Below the pieces are notes generated by a model that saw only the letters and a list, made by a program, of their open reading frames with translations, had not been told where the DNA came from and made no database searches. A program made the translations under genes and the position numbers. 62,697 nt of DNA from Bacteroidota bacterium (GTDB lineage Bacteria > Bacteroidota > Bacteroidia > Bacteroidales > FEN-979): assembly GCA_026391835.1 (NCBI GenBank), contig JAPLDF010000011.1, positions 1-62,697 on the forward strand, written 5' to 3'. Positions 50,216 through 61,200 of this stretch are shown here, piece after piece (within the stretch, counting starts at the first letter, position 1; each line of letters opens with the position of its first letter).

Positions 50216-53200
50216 ATGAGAAAACTACTTACATTATTGTTTCTTTCCCTGTGGGTTATAAGCTCGTGGGGGCAATCAACCGCTATCATTACCTGTACGG
50301 GAACATCAGGTTCCTATAAATCAGGTTCGGTAAGTTCGGCAGGTGTAAAAAACGATGGGAACATGATCACCATCAACTCCAGCGCCAATCGCGGCTGGGC
50401 CAGTTATGATCTTTCGACACTTGCCGGTGCAACCGTAACAGCCGTAACTGCCAACTTTACTACCTATAGCACAACCTCTTCAGGGGCTACCAATTACCTT
50501 TACGGTTTTACAGGTGACCCCGCCACCATGACCGGTGCCGCACTGTATACAGCCTGTGGAACGGGTACTGCTTTCTCCTCCGCCACATGGACAGCCGATG
50601 CTTTAAACAGCCTTGTGCTTAATGCCACGGGGATTGCATTCGTCAATTCCAACGTTGGTGGCATCATCAATATCGGATATATGAGAGGCTCAACCAATAC
50701 CTATAACATTTATGGTTATCCGGGTGTGGCACCTCCAAACCTTACGATTACCTATACTGGTGGCGCTGCATGTTCAGGAACACCTGCCCCCGGCAACACC
50801 GTTTCCACGCTCAACCCGGTCTGCCCGGGAGCCGCATTTACCCTTTCGCTGCAAAATCCAACTGCAGGATCAGGGGTTACCTATCAGTGGCAGACTTCTC
50901 CCGATGGCCTGGATCCCTGGACAAACGTAGGCACTTCCACGCCTGCCTATGCCACAACGCAGACAGTCGCTACCTGGTACCGTTGCCAGGTTACCTGCTC
51001 AGGCAATACAGGCACTTCAACTCCATTGCATGTTACCATGAACCCTTTCAGTTCATGCTATTGCTCCTCGATGCCCAGCAATACGGCTGATGAGGAAATT
51101 TACAGTGTAACCATCGGCGGCGTTTCCAATGCCTATAACTGTACAACCGTTGCACCCGGCCCGGGTTCAATCCTGAACAGGTACTCCAATTTTACCACGC
51201 TCGGTGCGTTGTTTACATTGCCGCAATCAAGTGTTGTTCCCTTCACCGTTGAAGAAAATGAATGTGACGGCGCAACCTTTTATTCCAACGGTTGTGCGAT
51301 CTGGGTTGACTTTGACCAGAGCGGAACCTTTGATGCAGGTGAACAGGTCTATACAGAAGCAACAACAACCATAAGCCCGCGCAATATCCTTGGCAATATT
51401 ACTATTCCCGGCACGGCATTGCTCGGGGTAACAGGAATGCGTATTACCGTTGCCGAAGGTTTAAGCGGCACAGGTCTTACGCCCTGCCTGGCATACGGGT
51501 ATGGTGAAACGGAAGATTACCTGGTGACGATCACCCTGCCACCACCCTGTCCGCAGCCAATCAATTTAACAGCCACAGCTGTTACTGCTTTCGGCGCCAA
51601 TTTAACCTGGACCCCGGGAGGCAGCGAAGCTTCCTGGGAATACGTATTTGGTGCGTCACCTTTAGCGCCACCAGCAGGATCCGGAACACCGACTACTTCA
51701 AGTACGGTGAATCCGATCTCGTCCCTGGTGCCGAGTACCCCATATCAGTATTACGTCAGGGCTTTTTGCGGCGATAAATTCAGCGCCTGGAGCGGGCCGT
51801 ATACCTTTACAACGCTGATCGCGTGTCCTGCTCCTACTACCCTTGGGGCAGTACCCGGTATGGACAATGCCAAACTTTCCTGGACCGAAACCGGGACTGC
51901 AACCGCCTGGGACATTGAATTACAACCCCTGGCAACCGCCTTTACCGGCACACCAACTGCTGCAGGCGTTACCGCGATCCCATACGTTTATACCGGACTT
52001 GCATCTGCCACCAGCTACCACTACCAGGTAAGGGCTGCCTGCGGCGGCATCAACGGCAACAGTACCTGGGCAGGCCCGTATACCTTCTCAACGACCTGCG
52101 GTATACTGTCATTGCCCTATTGCCAGTATTTCCCGACTTCAACGGTTCCAGCCTGCTGGACAGAACAATTAACCGGCTTGATCACTACCAACCACTGGTT
52201 AATGTCCAATTCAGCCAATGCCGGCGGAACCGCTTATGAGGCAGAGGCAACATATTCTCCGGGGCAGGGTGCCACCGCCGCGGACAATGACCGTTTTGTT
52301 TCTCCGGGGTTCAATACCGCCGGCGTATCTCTCATTCATTTAAGCTTCCGTCAGTATCTGAGTGACTATGCGGCAGGCATTAACGATGTCTGGATCAAGG
52401 TTCAATCCAGTGCCGACGGCATCACCTGGACCGATGAATGGGTATATAACGGCGGGCTTGGCGTGTCCATCCCTGCAGAAGTGAAGGAGATGGATATCAC
52501 CAATAACCTTGGCGCCACCACCTACCTCGCCTTTACACTTGCCGGGTACACCTACGACATCAACTACTGGTATGTCGACGATGTATGTATATCCGTCCCG
52601 CCTGCCCATGATGCAGGTACTGTGTCCATCGACAATGTCCCGGCATCCATCCTGACCGGTTCAGTGATCACGCCAAAGGCGACGGTCAAGAACTTCGGGC
52701 TGAATGCTGAAGTATTTGATGTCACCATGACCGCAACGGGAGGTTATACATCCACTGTAACGGGTGTAAGCCTCGCGTCCGGCGCCAGCACGCAGGTTAC
52801 CTTTGCAACCTGGGCACCGGCAAATGGCACCTACACCGTTCAGGCATGTACCCAGCTTGCAGGTGACCTGAATGCCGCGAACGACTGCAAATCACAAGCC
52901 GCAAATGTTTCGAACGTTGGCTGGACAGCAGGAACCCCATTCCCCACAGGAACCTATATGGGGACCGGTGTTGGATATACCGATAATTCTGTCAGTCCGC
53001 CGGTTGGATACTTCTTCAGTTTCGGGGGTAACACCAACTCTGCATTGAATACTGAATGTTATAAATACAATGTGAACACTGCTACATGGACAACACTTGC
53101 CCCACTGCCGGTGAAAAGGGTGGTGGCAACATGCGCCGCCCAGGGCAACTACATCTATGTTATTGGCGGATCTGACGGGGTTGCATATTTTAACACAGTC

Positions 53201-54952
53201 TACCGTTATGATATCACCCTCGACACCTGGACGCTAATGCCTGGAACGTTGCCCAAGACAATCGCATGGGGAAAAGCCGTTGCTTATGGTACCAACTATA
53301 TCTATCTCGCAGGCGGGGTGGATGCATTTACTGCCGGCAATGTGATTCCCGATGTTTACCTTTATGATATTGCCCTGGATACATGGTCCGCAGCCACATT
53401 CATGCCAGGCCCGAAATTTGGCGGAGCCTTCGCACGTTCCGGGAATAAACTGGCATATGTTGCCGGTGCCGATGCTGCCATTATCAGCAATGTGGTGTAT
53501 GTCGGGATCATTGACGGGAGCAATCCGGCCACCATTTTATGGTCGACAGCCAAGAGTGCCTATCCCGGAACCACCGGTCAGCCAATCAGTGAACTTGTTG
53601 AAGATATGACCGGTACAACAGCGATGCATTCAAAACCATCAACCAACAAGGTCACCTACCCCGGCGGTGCCATGTATCGTTTCGACGGTGCTCCATGGGG
53701 ACCCGACGGCATCATTGTTGCGGCAGGAAGCCCGACCGCAACCTGGACACCGGCTGTTCCGAATCCATGCTACTACTTCAACCCGACCACGGATACCTGG
53801 ACGGCAAAACCCGATGTTCCCATCGCAGTGCTTGGTGCACCCACCGGATCAGTTGACCTGGACAATGCAGGAACCCATACCTGGAAACTGATCCTGGCCT
53901 CCGGCTATACAGGATCCATTACCACTACTGCCACGCAGATCCTTACTGAAATCATGGCCCCGGCCACTCCTCTTGCAGTTACAGGAACCCCTGCAGATGT
54001 TACCGGTTGTTTCGGGAATGCAAACGGAACAATTACGACGAATGTTACCGGGGGCGTCGCACCATATGGCTATACATGGAGCAACGGGGCAACAACCCCA
54101 TCGCTGAGCGGATTGGTCGCCGGTACCTATTATTTAACGGTTACCGACGCAGCCAGTTCAACAGCCACAGGGCACTGGGTAGTCAACCAGCCTTCGCAGA
54201 TTGTCTTATCCGCAGTGGTTACTGCTGCCAATTGCCCGGCGATCCACGATGGTGCCATCGATCTTTCCGTATCAGGAGGGACTCCCGGCTATACTTACCT
54301 GTGGAGCAGCGGAGGCGATGCCCAGGATCTGAGCGCACTTGCCGCAGGTACTTACACCGTGACAGTTACCGACGCAAATGGTTGCACACAAACAGGCAGC
54401 TGGACTGTCGGACTGGCAAATCCGGTCTGTGTGAACCTCTCCTTAACAGGAACAGTTTCGACAGCGGTTTGCTACGTTGCAACCACCACGATCACAGTTG
54501 CCGGCGGAGGCAATTCCTTCACGGTTACTTCAAGCGGTGATGTAACCCTTCATGCAGGCGTGAATATCCTGCTTGAACCGGGAACTACCGTGATGAGTGG
54601 CGGCCACCTGCTGGCCCAGATCAACACTGATCCCTGCCCGGGCCCTGCTGCCCCGATTACCGCTGCGACAACCGGCCAGGAAGAGGTGCTGGCAGGCCTC
54701 TCGCATGCCTGTTTCACACTCTTCCCGAACCCGACCAGCGGCAATTTCACCCTCATGCAGAAAGGTGATAAAACCTACGGAACCGTAAAGGTTGAAGTCT
54801 ACTCCATGAATGGCACCAAGGTGCTTACCGAAAGTATGATCGGCGAAAAGAGCCATGAATTCCATTTCTCCGACATACCTGTTGGCCTCTACTTTGTAAA
54901 AATTGTGGCTGATGATTATGTTGAAACACTTAAACTGATCAAGTCGAGGTAA
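50216..54952 (+). CDS. Giant T9SS-secreted adhesin 3 (paralogue of adhesin 2)
   Basis: 1578 aa. Signal peptide MRKLLTLLFLSLWVISSWGQ. N-terminal beta domain (about 20-180), then an Ig-like domain (YQWQTSPDGLDPWTNVGTST), a GEVED domain (WVDFDQSGTFDAGEQVYTEA to GYGETEDYLVTI, about 285-440), FN3-like units (LTWTPGGSEASWEYVFGASP; LSWTETGTATAWDIELQPLA), and an anchor-J lectin domain. From there it closely parallels adhesin 2: CARDB-like HDAGTVSIDNVPASILTGSV, kelch propeller (YVIGGSDGVAYFNTVYRYDI is identical), two SprB repeats, and the sorting domain (IPVGLYFVKIVADDYVETLK). Secreted surface protein; the different front end suggests a different ligand on a shared stalk. Confidence 0.9.
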   Translation: MRKLLTLLFLSLWVISSWGQSTAIITCTGTSGSYKSGSVSSAGVKNDGNMITINSSANRGWASYDLSTLAGATVTAVTANFTTYSTTSSGATNYLYGFTGDPATMTGAALYTACGTGTAFSSATWTADALNSLVLNATGIAFVNSNVGGIINIGYMRGSTNTYNIYGYPGVAPPNLTITYTGGAACSGTPAPGNTVSTLNPVCPGAAFTLSLQNPTAGSGVTYQWQTSPDGLDPWTNVGTSTPAYATTQTVATWYRCQVTCSGNTGTSTPLHVTMNPFSSCYCSSMPSNTADEEIYSVTIGGVSNAYNCTTVAPGPGSILNRYSNFTTLGALFTLPQSSVVPFTVEENECDGATFYSNGCAIWVDFDQSGTFDAGEQVYTEATTTISPRNILGNITIPGTALLGVTGMRITVAEGLSGTGLTPCLAYGYGETEDYLVTITLPPPCPQPINLTATAVTAFGANLTWTPGGSEASWEYVFGASPLAPPAGSGTPTTSSTVNPISSLVPSTPYQYYVRAFCGDKFSAWSGPYTFTTLIACPAPTTLGAVPGMDNAKLSWTETGTATAWDIELQPLATAFTGTPTAAGVTAIPYVYTGLASATSYHYQVRAACGGINGNSTWAGPYTFSTTCGILSLPYCQYFPTSTVPACWTEQLTGLITTNHWLMSNSANAGGTAYEAEATYSPGQGATAADNDRFVSPGFNTAGVSLIHLSFRQYLSDYAAGINDVWIKVQSSADGITWTDEWVYNGGLGVSIPAEVKEMDITNNLGATTYLAFTLAGYTYDINYWYVDDVCISVPPAHDAGTVSIDNVPASILTGSVITPKATVKNFGLNAEVFDVTMTATGGYTSTVTGVSLASGASTQVTFATWAPANGTYTVQACTQLAGDLNAANDCKSQAANVSNVGWTAGTPFPTGTYMGTGVGYTDNSVSPPVGYFFSFGGNTNSALNTECYKYNVNTATWTTLAPLPVKRVVATCAAQGNYIYVIGGSDGVAYFNTVYRYDITLDTWTLMPGTLPKTIAWGKAVAYGTNYIYLAGGVDAFTAGNVIPDVYLYDIALDTWSAATFMPGPKFGGAFARSGNKLAYVAGADAAIISNVVYVGIIDGSNPATILWSTAKSAYPGTTGQPISELVEDMTGTTAMHSKPSTNKVTYPGGAMYRFDGAPWGPDGIIVAAGSPTATWTPAVPNPCYYFNPTTDTWTAKPDVPIAVLGAPTGSVDLDNAGTHTWKLILASGYTGSITTTATQILTEIMAPATPLAVTGTPADVTGCFGNANGTITTNVTGGVAPYGYTWSNGATTPSLSGLVAGTYYLTVTDAASSTATGHWVVNQPSQIVLSAVVTAANCPAIHDGAIDLSVSGGTPGYTYLWSSGGDAQDLSALAAGTYTVTVTDANGCTQTGSWTVGLANPVCVNLSLTGTVSTAVCYVATTTITVAGGGNSFTVTSSGDVTLHAGVNILLEPGTTVMSGGHLLAQINTDPCPGPAAPITAATTGQEEVLAGLSHACFTLFPNPTSGNFTLMQKGDKTYGTVKVEVYSMNGTKVLTESMIGEKSHEFHFSDIPVGLYFVKIVADDYVETLKLIKSR

Positions 54953-55044
54953 ACCCCTCCCTAACCCTCCCCATGGAGGGACCCCCTCCCTAACCTTCCC
55001 TTGGAGGAACCCCCTCCCTAACCCTCCCCCAAGGGGAGGGGATT
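54953..55044. repeat. Three CCCCTCCCTAACC(C/T)TCCC repeats
   Basis: Three tandem copies of a 30-odd-base unit (CCCCCTCCCTAACCCTCCCC plus a short GGAGG-type arm) directly after the adhesin 3 stop codon; the last ends in AAGGGGAGGGGA and forms a near-palindrome. Confidence 0.75.
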
Positions 55045-55099
55045 TGGGGCAGGCTTTGAATGGAGGCTGATAGCATATAAACATTAAGTAGCACCCTCA

Positions 55100-55141
55100 C
55101 CAAGCTCCCTCCCCCCCCGGGGGAGGGTCAGGGGAGGGGGC
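55100..55141. repeat. CCCTCCCCCCCCGGGGGAGGG palindromic repeat
   Basis: AGCTCCCTCCCCCCCCGGGG then GAGGGTCAGGGGAGGGGG, reverse-oriented member of the same G/C-rich family as 54953-55044; the two lie as an inverted pair around a 55-base spacer. Confidence 0.65.
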
Positions 55142-55143
55142 CT

Positions 55144-55180
55144 TTAAAGCCGGGATCCCGAAGAGGGATCCGGGCTTTTA
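55144..55180 (+). terminator. Terminator after adhesin 3
   Basis: TTAAAGCCGGGATCCC, GAAGA loop, GGGATCCGGGCTTTTAA: hairpin, similar in sequence to those after adhesins 1 and 2 (GCCGGGAT core), with a short T-run and an A-run on the other side, so it may work in both directions. Confidence 0.7.
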
Positions 55181-55240
55181 AATTGAATATGGTACTTTCC
55201 CGATTTATTCCCTCCCTGTCAAAGTGATTCCATTCACGAT

Positions 55241-55293
55241 ATCGTTCCTTTTAAATTTTCTTTTTTGTCAACCAAACGCAAAAACAAGTTAAC
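55241..55293 (+). promoter_or_regulatory. Conserved leader element of adhesin 4
   Basis: TTTTAAATTTTCTTTTTTGT then CAACCAAACGCAAAAACAAG before the ATG at 55294; matches the 3' part of the other adhesin leaders. No clear TAnnTTTG box was found upstream of this gene. Confidence 0.5.
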
Positions 55294-58200
55294 ATGAGAA
55301 AACTAGTGTACTTTTTGACCGTGCTGGTGTTTTTCTTCAGCATTTTTGTAAAAACGGCAAATGCCGACATTGGCGTTACGGTGACCAACCGTACCAATAC
55401 CACGCCAAATCTTGCAGCCAGTTACACATCACTGGCGCTTGCCCTGGCCGACCTGAATCTGGTTACGGCAATGACAGGGCCGGTAACACTGACCCTGGCT
55501 GCAGGTTCCTCGGAAACGGCCCCGCCAACCGGGCTGACCATTGGCAGCGCTTCCCTGAACCCGTTGCTGAATCCGACCAATACGATAACGATCGTCAGGG
55601 CATCCGGGACGGTGACACTCAACGCGGGTGTCGGAACTGCCACGCCGGCCAGTGCTGCGCCCGACGGAATCCTTAAAATAGTTGGTGCCGACTATGTCAC
55701 CATCGACGGGCTGACCTTTACGGATGGAAATTTAACGAACCCGGCAACCATGGAATTCGGTTTTGCCCTCTTTAAAAGAAGTGCCACGGACGGGGCACAA
55801 TACAACACCATAAAAAATTGCACGTTCAACATGCAGAGTGTGAACAATGCTGCAGGGGCCTCCCCGATGGTCGATGGATCTGTCGGCATCCTCCTGGTGA
55901 ACTCTATTCCAACGGCCGCTGTTACCGCTTTGACCCCGACCACGGCAGCAGGCACCAATTCATTCAACCTGATATACTCCAACGTGCTTAACGGAGGAAA
56001 CTACGGCATCGTGCTCAGCGGCTATGCAGCTGCGTCCCCGTTTACTGCAGGAGATACCGGGAATGATATCGGGGGAGGATACCCGATCAACGGGAATGGC
56101 ATTTATAACTATGGCGGCGCAGCCGCTGCAACCAACCCTGCTGCCGGTATCCGGGCCAACAACCAGTGGAGTGTCAACATTTCCTACAACACCATCAACA
56201 ACAACAATGGGGCGGGGGTGAACCACCCAACGACCCTGCGTGGCATCTATGCGCAGGCCGGAACCAGTGCCAACGCAACGATCACCTATAACAGTGTAAC
56301 AGTGAACGGCGGGGCATTGACCAGTTCTGTTTACGGCATCGACAATGGCATCGGTTCAACGGCCGCAGGCAACACGATCGATATCAGCTACAACACCATT
56401 ACCGGCAGTTATTCCACTGCCACTACGGGCACATTTTATGGCATTGAGAATACCGCAACAGCAGCCACCGTAAATGTTACGAACAATACTATCCAAAACA
56501 TATCGACACCGGGAACAGGTACCATTTATTGTGTATATAGCAATGTTGCTGCAACAGCATTGAACATGACCTACAACACGGTCGGCACGATCACAAAAAC
56601 CGGTATCGGAATCATATATGCGTTCAATGTGTCAAGCAACCCCACCGTTACCTGCCAGAACAATTCTGCCGACGGACTTTCGTGCACCGCAGCCGCAAGT
56701 ACTGCCAATATTGCCGGGTATTACAATGGCAGCACCAGTGCCATCGAAAATATCAGCAGCAATATTTTCCGCAACTTTTCCAGCACGGGTACATCCACTC
56801 TTTATGGCATCTACATCAGCTCCGCCACGGGAAATAAAACCCTTTCGAACAACCAGATCTACAATTTCTCCAAAACGGATGGCGGAACCATTTACGGCAT
56901 CAGCATGGGTTATGGTTCAACCGATGATTTAAGCAACAACCAGATCCATGATTTCAATATGACCGCTGCGACCATAGGAACCATCTATGGTATAAGAGTC
57001 GCCGCCGGAACGCTCAACAATATATACCTGAACAAGATTAATGCACTCAATATTACGGGCAGCACCACTGGAACCATCTATGGTTTATACGTTTCAACCG
57101 GCACCACGAACAATGTATTCAGGAATAAAGTGTGCAACATAGAATCGGGTGGTTCAACCCCAGTAGTTTACGGCGCCTATATTGTAAGCGGCACCACTAA
57201 CAATTTCTATAACAACCTGATCGGCGATTTAAGAACCCCGGCAGCCAATGCAGCCATGCCGCTTGCCGGGATCTATTTGGGTGGAGGTACGACGGATAAG
57301 GTTTATGACAATACCGTATACCTGAACGCAACAAGTTCCGGGGCTTTGTTCGGCAGTTCAGCCCTGTATGCTTCCACCTCTCCCACGCTCGATATGAGGA
57401 ACAACATCCTGGTCAATACATCCACCCCGGCCGGGGCAACAGGATTTTCTTCCGCATACAGGAGATCCGGTGCCGTCCTGACAAGTTATGCGAGCACTTC
57501 CAATTACAACTATTTTTACACCGGTACTGCCACAGCCAACAATGTGGTATACTACGACGGGACGAATGCCTATACAACCCTGGCAAACTTCCAGGCATGG
57601 GTGACACCCCGTGATGCTGCTTCCGTGACAAGTGACACCGGGCCTTCCTTCGTGAGCACTACCTGCGGTGATGCGACCTTCCTTCATATCATACCCACCA
57701 TTTTATCGATGATTGAGAGCGGTGGTTCTGTTATTGCAGGAATTGATAATGATATTGATGGCGATATCCGCCAGGGAAGCGCCGGTTATCCTGTCCAGGT
57801 GAACGGCGGAGGTTCAGCCCCCGATATCGGTGCAGACGAATATGATGGTATTCCAAACTACACCTGCGCGCAGCCTAATCCCGGCAACACGCTTACAACA
57901 GGCAATTCCATTTGCCTGGGACAGGGCATCACCCTTTCGCTGCAAAATCAAACGGCAGGAACCGGTGTTTCCTACCAGTGGCAAAGTTCTCCGGACAATG
58001 GAACGTATACGAATATTCCGGGTGCCAATACCGCTGCCTACACGACCACTCCCGATGCTTCGCTCTGGTACCGTTGTATTGTAACATGTCAGTCGGGGCC
58101 GGTTTCAGGCACCTCAACTCCGCTCCAGGTTACTTTTGTCAACAGTATCACAGGCACCACGCCGGGCAGCCGTTGCGGAACAGGTACCGTATCTCTTGGC

Positions 58201-61200
58201 GCTGTTGCTTCAGGAGGAACCCTTAAATGGTACCCGGGTGCTTCCGGCGGAACTTCCATCGGCACAGGTTCGCCCTGGACAACACCTGTTATCAGCGCTA
58301 CCACAACCTATTATGTTGCGGCAGAAAGCCCTGCAACGGGTACAATCCTTGGTGCTGGTGCGTCTACCAGTTCGGGATATGAAAGTCCGTTTTATCATCT
58401 TTACGGTGGCAAGAAAAGCCAGTACCTGATCCTTGGTTCCGAACTGGTTGCTGCCGGGTTTAGTGCAGGCAATATCAACTCACTCGGATTCAACGTGGTT
58501 GCTGCAGGAGTATCCTACAACTCATTTTATATCAGTATCGGCAATACCACCCTGACAGCATTGACCACGGCGCTGCAATCCGGGCTGACACCTGTTTATT
58601 CGGCAGCCAGCGTAATTCCTGCAGCTGGCCTGAATATATATTCATTCAGCTCAGCATTTGCATGGGATGGCGTTTCCAATATCATCGTTGAAACCTGCTG
58701 GAGCAATAACAATACCGGAGGAACGTCGGCGACTGTAAAATATGACGCCACCTCATTTGTGTCGGAAAGTTACTGGAGGGCCGACAGCCAGACTCCTGCC
58801 ACCCTCTGTGGTACCACCACGGGTTACGGTACCATGAGTTCGAGGCCCCAGATGTATTTTAACTATACCCCTGTTTGTTCCAGTGCGCGCAGTTCAGTAG
58901 TCGCTACTGTGAACACTCCTCCGACCCTGGCAATAACCGCCAGCCAAACGGTATGCAACAACACGGTCGCGACAATCGAGGTGACCTCAACACCTTTATC
59001 CGACTTTGACACCTACATATGGAGCCCGGTTACGAACCTGTTCACCGATATCGCCTGTCAGAATGCATATGATGGCGTATCAAGTGCGACCATACTTTAT
59101 GCAAAGTCGGCTTCCGCGGTTGTTACAACCTATACTTGTACCGCCACGAAAAATTCGAGCGGGTGTGTAAGCACGCGGCAAACCACACTCACGGTTTTAC
59201 CGGCCAGCCCTGCAGTTTCAGCATTCCCTGCTTCATTTTGCATCAGCGGTGCTGCGGTTTTGACGCTGTCGCCGGCAACCGGCTGGGGCGCAGCCACCTT
59301 CCAGTGGCAGAACTCCCCCGACAACAGCACCTTCGCCGACATCGACGGAGCTACGACCCAGAACTATACGACCAAAGTCATTACCAGCACCACGTATTAT
59401 AAATTGCTGATTAAAAACAGCACCGGTACTATATGCAGTGCCCCGCAAACCACCGTTACGGTGAATAGCCCGCAGGTCAGCAACACTGTCCCTGGCAGCC
59501 GCTGCGGGATCGGAACTGTAACCCTGGAAGCAACCGGGGCCGGCGGAACGTTGAACTGGTATGCTGCTCCAACGGGTGGGGCCTCACTTGGCACCGGGTC
59601 ACCATTTGTCACACCTGTAATCAATACAACCACCACTTATTATGTTGGTGCTGAAAGCTATGCCGGAGGAAGTGCTGCTGTTGGGGCAGGGGCGTCAACT
59701 TCGTCAACCTATTCAAATCCTTTTTATTCATTGTGGAGCAACATCCATACCCAGCACCTGGTTACAGCCGCCGACCTGGCTTCCGCAGGGATCGGACCAG
59801 GGAACATTACTTCGGTAGCCCTGGATGTGACCTCTGCCGGGACGCTTCCAATGATTGACCTGTCGGTAAAAATTGCTGCCACCACCGCCACCAGTATGTC
59901 TGCTTTCCTGTCGCCGGCATTTACCACTGTTTATACAAATGCATCTCTCATGCCGGGTGCCGGGCTGAATGTGCTGGCTTTCACAACTCCTTTTTACTGG
60001 GACGGCACTTCAAATATTGTACTGGAATTCTGCCATGGCAATGGTTCTTCAACGGCTACGATGAGCCGTACCGTCAAGTCGGATCCCACCGCTTACGTGT
60101 CGTCAATAAAAACCCATGTCAGTGCGGCTACTCCTGCAGCTACCATATGTGCAAATGTCACAACAAACCTGCTGACATACTCCGAGAGGCCGCAGTTTAC
60201 TTTTAGCGGGCAGGTCGTTTGCTCAAGTCCGCGTACAGCGGTTGTTGCCACGGTTACCCCGCCGCCTGACCTTGCCATCAGCGGCAATAAGACCATTTGC
60301 AGCAATACACTCGATTCGCTTATTATTACGTCACCTCCTGACAATTTTAACATCTACACCTGGAGCCCCGTTACCAACCTCTATACCGACCGCGCCTGCA
60401 CCAATCCTTACGTCGCCCTTTCCAGTGCAACAAAGGTATATGTCAAATCGGCTGTTGGCGTGATCACAACCTACACCTGCACCGGAACGCAAACATCGAC
60501 CGGGTGTGTAAACATGGCACAATCTACCATCACAGTGATACCGGTTGCGGTCATCACGGCTTCGCCTGCTGCGATTTGCATTACAGGCGGCGCAACGCTG
60601 AACCTGTCGCCAGCCACAGGGTATGGTACGGCAACCTTCCAGTGGCAGCAATCATCCAACGGCATCGATTTTACCAATATCGATGGAGCCACAACCATGG
60701 GCTATACGACTCCTTCCATTTCGATTACCAGCTATTACAAGGTAGTTATCACCAATGGAAACGGGATGAACTGTTTTTCACCGCAATACACCCTGGAGGT
60801 CAGCAACCCGCAAACACCTGTGGGGACGAATGGCAGCCGGTGCGGAACGGGGACTGTTGTCCTGGGAGCAACAGGGAGCGGCGGAACGCTGTCGTGGTAT
60901 GCTTCTGCGATCGGAGGGCCTGTATTAGGCACCGGGCCATCCTTTACAACACCTGTAATCTCTTCGACGACTTCATTTTATGTCAATACAAGATCACCGG
61001 GAGCAACGGAGGACTATGTAGGCATGGCAGCTTCCGCCAGCGGAATAAGCGGCCAGGGTACCGGTTTGTATGGTCTTTATTTTAATGCACTCACCGCATT
61101 TACCCTGAAAAGTGTGAATGTGTATCCCAATGCCACCGCAAATAATACTCCCGGAACGGTAACGATCAGTGTAATCAACGGCTCGGGGGCCATTTTGAAC

